In this document: positions 60,387 through 64,000 of the stretch, piece by piece
Position numbering within the stretch: position 1 is the stretch's first letter
Layout of the letters: every line of letters starts with the position of its first letter
Assembly: GCA_946998205.1 (NCBI GenBank)
Contig: CAMPYJ010000003.1
Location: 50,390-114,389, forward strand
DNA length: 64,000 nt
Reading direction: 5' to 3'
Origin: an uncultured Prevotella sp.
GTDB lineage: Bacteria > Bacteroidota > Bacteroidia > Bacteroidales > Bacteroidaceae
Translations under genes and position numbers: made by a program
Notes under the pieces: generated by a model
The model's input: the letters and a program-made list of their open reading frames with translations, nothing else
Databases searched by the model: none
Told to the model about the DNA's origin: nothing

Positions 60387-63300
60387 TTACCTTTTCTTGA
60401 TTACTTTCTTGTTGTTGATGACATACACACCGGGCGACAGTTCACTTACCGAGCGGTTTCCCACATACACGCCATTGATGGTATGAATTTTCGCATTTAC
60501 GCCATCGCGTTGCTCATCCGCGTCAACGACTCTGACATCCGTCGTTTTCCCCTCCCTTGGAAAAGAGGAAAACATCACCATTTTCACCTTCTCGCATTGT
60601 TGTCCGCTCGCCACTACCCAGCAATGGTAAGCCTTTGTCTTGTGGTCTTTTACAAGTCTCCACATGTCTCCTCCCTTCAAAACGAAGTCTCCGCTCACGG
60701 GATGAATGTTGTCATCCATGTACGCATACGTCCCCTTGAAAGACAACTTACCGTATTCGCCCGTCGTACAAGAAACACGGCCAACCTCATTTGTATAATT
60801 AATTCCCGTCGCAAAATAACATTCCTTCTCAGTAGCCTCAACGCCCGTCCCGGTATTGAACTCGTGCAGCGTTGGCTCCTGGGTGGGACGTATGACATAG
60901 GGGGTGTTCTTTTTCAGAAACACCTCATCATCGCTGCCCGGTGCCGACAGTTCATCAAAGTAAATACAATTGTCTGACAAACCACGAAACTCAGACAACC
61001 GCGTTCCCTCGCCAAAGGCCTCGCGCACCTGCCTGAGCGTCATGTTTACGGGAAGCACGAGAGAATTCCATTTGTTCGTTGAGAATTTTCTGTACAACAC
61101 CATGTCAGCGTCCTTGTATTCCTTTTGGACATTAAGCGACTGGTCCTCGTCGAGTATCAAGCGCTCGGCGTTTCTTCTGCTCAACGATCCATCATCATTC
61201 ATGTCCGTGCGTATGACAAGCGCGCACAAATCCAAAGACATGCCAATCTGTACGGGATTGGCCTGCGTGATGCGCACTTGCGTGAATGGCTTGGAAGGGT
61301 TTATCACCATATAGCACAGTTGTCGTCCGCCTATCACACTCGCATCAAGCAATTTCCAATTGGAGTCGTGTTCTATCTCATTTTCTTTATCCTCACCATA
61401 AGTTGACACTTTCAATACGTTAAGCAAATTAACCCCAAGGGGCAAGGCGGGCTTTTTCATCACCACAACCAACTGCTGTCCCGGGTTGACGGTCCTGCCC
61501 ACATTCACGGCAAGGGTACAGCCGCCCACTTTCACGCCCATGGGCATGGATACATACGAATCAATGTCACCATCAATCAAGTTGCCTATATTTTTATAAC
61601 CGGATCCGATGCTTACACCATCGAAAAACGCACATCGTTTCCAATCGTACGACGCGTTCGTGTTCCGGACAGAAACGACGGTCGACCCGTAGATATCGTT
61701 TATCGTAGCATTGTCTTGCCCCGCGTCACAAACATAAGCATAATAAACGCGAAGTTGCGACAAGCTGACATTAGCCACGCCACTCTTGAACAATGCCACC
61801 TCGTCGAACTCGGTGTCATGGGGTACTCGTATGCACAAGCGCATTTTCTGACTACCCGCAGAGCCAACAAGCCCGGCAGACACCACCTGCCAGTCGCGAG
61901 TAACGCCACCAGCCGTAGTCACCTCCTTTCCCTTGTCATACAGTTTGATGTTAAAGAAGCTGAGCACGTCCGCGTTAAGCGCGGTAGCTTTGGCAGAGAC
62001 CACGAATCCCACCACCATTTCTTTATTTGGCAGATTGATGCGCTCACCCTTTGTTGACTTAACACCAATGATGGCCTTGTTACCGGCCACGTCCAGCCCC
62101 GGGTTCACGGACACGAAATCTGAAAGTGACGGTGTCAATATGGCATTCCCGCCTTGCCGATGTCCAAGAACGTTCAGAAGACTGAATCCCGTACGGTCGC
62201 TCAAAGAATAAGTATTCGCCCCGCCCTTGTTTACCAGTATTCTCACCCCGTGTTCCTCGGGCTTATAGGTAAGACCTTTGTGTATGACGGTTGTATCGGC
62301 ACAGCCATCCTCCGCCGTAGCCGTGAACACGTAATCGCCATCCTTGTCAAGACCGGAAACCTCATTGCCGTCTAATCTCACTTTCGAGCCGTCAGGATGC
62401 TCACGAAGTTCCCATTTCACCTTAATGTCAGGATTGCTTTGCAACAGAAACTCACTTCCGCTTATCACGATGTCGGCCGTTGCGTTGATGGCACAATGAT
62501 GCGAGGCGAGGTCTGGCGCCATTCGGATGAACGCATATTTTAACTTTGGCACGCTTTCCAGTAATAAACCGGCCTCAAAACCCGTCTCTATTTTTACGGA
62601 CGAGAATGCCGCTGGCGCCCGTACGACAATCTCTCGGTCCTGACTGGAAAGATCACCAACCTTCACACTTACCAAACCACCTTCGGCCGTCTTCAAATAG
62701 CCCACTTTATCGCCATTCCTGTCATAAAAAGTAACTGTCATTGGTAGCTTGAACAAACTTGCCGTAAGCGGTTTCTTGGACAGCACAATCCTAAACCCTA
62801 TATCCGTATTCGCGGGCAAGGCCTCTTTGCCGTCCTCACAGTGCAGTTTGATTTGTATCGGTTTGGGTACTACGGCCACTAAACTATTGAACCCCATTGG
62901 GGTATCGTTATTTAGATCGGTGTCAATAACAGCAGAGTCAGCAGGACAAGATAAAGTCACCTTTCTTTTTGACAGCTCAAAATATTTGGCAATACCATTG
63001 TCGGCATTCGAGGTCAGCGTATAGTCTTTAGGTTTTCCCACAAAAGCATATTTTATTTTAAGCGCTGCCGCCACCGTAATGTTTACTCCAGAACTTTCAC
63101 ACAACCTTATTTCGTTAAATTCACCGGGTGCTGTTGCAGAGAGGAACACGAGCGATTGTGACGCGTTACCCGAGAAACCAACCACGCCAACACCCAGTCC
63201 GGTGTTACCACTTTGTTGAGACGTCGCCGCCTCACCGACGAAGCTGCCGTCACGATAGAACTGAATCTTGAACCGGCCGCCTATGTCAACACCCACGCCT

Positions 63301-63680
63301 TTGCCTCCGCCACAGAGAGCAAAGCCAGCCTCGGTGCCTCGCGCGTAATAATTCCGCATGTCTTTTACACCCAAGATACCTCTAACGGAGGTAACACCTG
63401 CCGCACCCGCATACGACGCATAATCGTCAAGATTTTCAGAAAACAGATTTTCTATATTCGTCAAGGTATTGGCTACACCTACAGATTTTCCGTTAAACAC
63501 TGAATTTAAAACACAATCAGGACCTACGAGCGCGCGCCTGTTTGCAAGATAATTTGGTTTTTGTGAGTCATTGGTTTGAAACACCTTCTTACTTTCCTCC
63601 TTGGCATGTACGGAAAGAGACATAGCCAACAGCACCACCGCAAGAAGGACAAATCTTCGTTGAAATAAAATAAACGACAT
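60387..63680 (-). CDS. Large secreted protein, repeated beta domains, adhesin-like
   Basis: 1097 residues from ATG 63680; the start is placed there because it gives a clean signal peptide (FQRRFVLLAVVLLAMSLSVHA). The body contains repeated domains of similar design, each with an FYRDGSFVGEA- or KLYDKGKEVTT-like strand pair, a SQ-M/L-(R)LCI stretch and a segment such as LKIKYAFVGKP, LKYAFIRMAPD or LRVYYAYVCDA. That gives at least three to four copies across residues 60-760. A PKD/Ig-like stretch (DGNEVSGLDKDGDYVFTATA) lies in the middle. The C-terminus ends VNAKIHTINGVYVGNRSVSE then LSPGVYVINNKKVIKKR, similar to Bacteroidetes C-terminal sorting-type domains. A cell-surface or secreted role is inferred; no enzymatic motif was seen. 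No promoter of the usual form was found in the 270 bases upstream. Confidence 0.75.
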   Translation of the reverse strand: MSFILFQRRFVLLAVVLLAMSLSVHAKEESKKVFQTNDSQKPNYLANRRALVGPDCVLNSVFNGKSVGVANTLTNIENLFSENLDDYASYAGAAGVTSVRGILGVKDMRNYYARGTEAGFALCGGGKGVGVDIGGRFKIQFYRDGSFVGEAATSQQSGNTGLGVGVVGFSGNASQSLVFLSATAPGEFNEIRLCESSGVNITVAAALKIKYAFVGKPKDYTLTSNADNGIAKYFELSKRKVTLSCPADSAVIDTDLNNDTPMGFNSLVAVVPKPIQIKLHCEDGKEALPANTDIGFRIVLSKKPLTASLFKLPMTVTFYDRNGDKVGYLKTAEGGLVSVKVGDLSSQDREIVVRAPAAFSSVKIETGFEAGLLLESVPKLKYAFIRMAPDLASHHCAINATADIVISGSEFLLQSNPDIKVKWELREHPDGSKVRLDGNEVSGLDKDGDYVFTATAEDGCADTTVIHKGLTYKPEEHGVRILVNKGGANTYSLSDRTGFSLLNVLGHRQGGNAILTPSLSDFVSVNPGLDVAGNKAIIGVKSTKGERINLPNKEMVVGFVVSAKATALNADVLSFFNIKLYDKGKEVTTAGGVTRDWQVVSAGLVGSAGSQKMRLCIRVPHDTEFDEVALFKSGVANVSLSQLRVYYAYVCDAGQDNATINDIYGSTVVSVRNTNASYDWKRCAFFDGVSIGSGYKNIGNLIDGDIDSYVSMPMGVKVGGCTLAVNVGRTVNPGQQLVVVMKKPALPLGVNLLNVLKVSTYGEDKENEIEHDSNWKLLDASVIGGRQLCYMVINPSKPFTQVRITQANPVQIGMSLDLCALVIRTDMNDDGSLSRRNAERLILDEDQSLNVQKEYKDADMVLYRKFSTNKWNSLVLPVNMTLRQVREAFGEGTRLSEFRGLSDNCIYFDELSAPGSDDEVFLKKNTPYVIRPTQEPTLHEFNTGTGVEATEKECYFATGINYTNEVGRVSCTTGEYGKLSFKGTYAYMDDNIHPVSGDFVLKGGDMWRLVKDHKTKAYHCWVVASGQQCEKVKMVMFSSFPREGKTTDVRVVDADEQRDGVNAKIHTINGVYVGNRSVSELSPGVYVINNKKVIKKR

Positions 63681-63801
63681 AAATACTGAATATAAAAAAT
63701 TAAAAAAAAAGTAACTCGCTAACAAACAATACGAACAAGGGATGCCGGCACAGGTCCTCGCCATGCGTCTCAGTCTTTCGAGAGGCCGGCACATACGAAA
63801 A

Positions 63802-63839
63802 GCAGCCAACAGATTCTTTTCCAAGAATCCATCGGCTGC
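63802..63839 (-). terminator. Terminator of a gene beyond the window
   Basis: Two stacked stems, GCAGCC/GGCTGC (63802-63807, 63834-63839) and GATTCTT/AAGAATC (63812-63818, 63823-63829). On the minus strand the hairpin is followed by TTTTCG, so it should end a minus-strand transcript coming from beyond 64000. Confidence 0.6.
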
Positions 63840-63950
63840 GTCTGTCTTATTGAATTTGCGCGTCAATGCGAAACGCACAAAACGCCACATTCTACACCAC
63901 CCTATAGCAATGCGCCTACATACACAAACATGTTTATAATACCTACAATA

Positions 63951-63985
<35 letters not shown>

Positions 63986-64000
63986 AGTGGTTCTAGAGGT

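Overview
This window looks like chromosomal DNA of a Prevotella-type Bacteroidales bacterium. The grounds are gene content (a TolC-fused heavy-metal RND pump, an S46 dipeptidyl peptidase, DUF4252/ECF sigma modules, GH92/GH43/GH27 glycosidases, small peptides of the MNKKYSSPAIKVI type) and the promoters. Most visible promoters follow the Bacteroidetes pattern TTTG (or NTTG), about 20 bases, then TAnnTTTG, and no Shine-Dalgarno rule is evident. The protein families point to the order; the genus is inference.

Layout. 1-10.9 kb: a repeat-rich edge, a small membrane protein, then a long minus-strand block, rimP-nusA-infB followed by the Fe-S assembly genes sufB-sufC-sufD-sufS. 10.9-12.4 kb: an AT-rich patch with a lipoprotein, a frameshifted lipoprotein and a zinc-ribbon gene remnant, ending at tRNA-Asn(GTT). 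12.6-23.1 kb: S41 peptidase, outer-membrane barrel protein, SpmA/SpmB-like membrane protein, polysaccharide flippase, S46 dipeptidyl peptidase, and a DUF4252-sigma-anti-sigma-DUF4252 operon. 23.4-35.2 kb: secreted GH27 alpha-galactosidase, pnp, a MORN-GH25 lysozyme-like lipoprotein with an overlapping membrane partner, a NUDIX hydrolase, argS, and a DUF559 nuclease-like domain fused to RNase H. 35.3-41.3 kb: metal efflux operon (His-rich exported protein, RND pump fused to a TolC-like domain, lipoprotein adaptor). 41.4-47.5 kb: minus-strand glycan operon (unknown exported protein, tandem GH43, GH92). 48.6-50.5 kb: tRNA-Arg(CCT) followed by a small island with a broken dinD and a HicBA toxin-antitoxin pair between two 229-bp direct repeats. 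50.9-59.6 kb: ADP-ribosylglycohydrolase, zinc/cadmium-type P-type ATPase, ruvB, coaD, ybeY and nadB-nadA-nadC. 60.2-63.7 kb: a large secreted protein and a 53-residue peptide gene.

The most striking signals lie between genes. (1) A ~190-bp element with 18-bp terminal inverted repeats and a long internal hairpin occurs about four times, three of them just upstream of start codons. (2) GC-rich palindromes sit directly after the stop codons of the SpmAB-like gene and argS. One pair brackets a DUF559 nuclease-like ORF and has been absorbed in frame into the RNase H gene behind it, suggesting a repeat-plus-nuclease mobile unit. (3) The palindrome TTTGCAACCGRGTTGCA lies at matching distance upstream of the promoters of both metal-efflux loci, with a looser version at nadBAC. 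(4) Several promoters sit so close to their start codons that the mRNAs should be leaderless. (5) Other repeat families (CATTGACTTTGA hairpins, a 228-bp inverted pair, an octamer array, a TG microsatellite) occupy most long intergenic gaps.

No CRISPR array, rRNA, complete insertion sequence, integrase or phage genes were seen. Functions are assigned by reading motifs; no database search was run.
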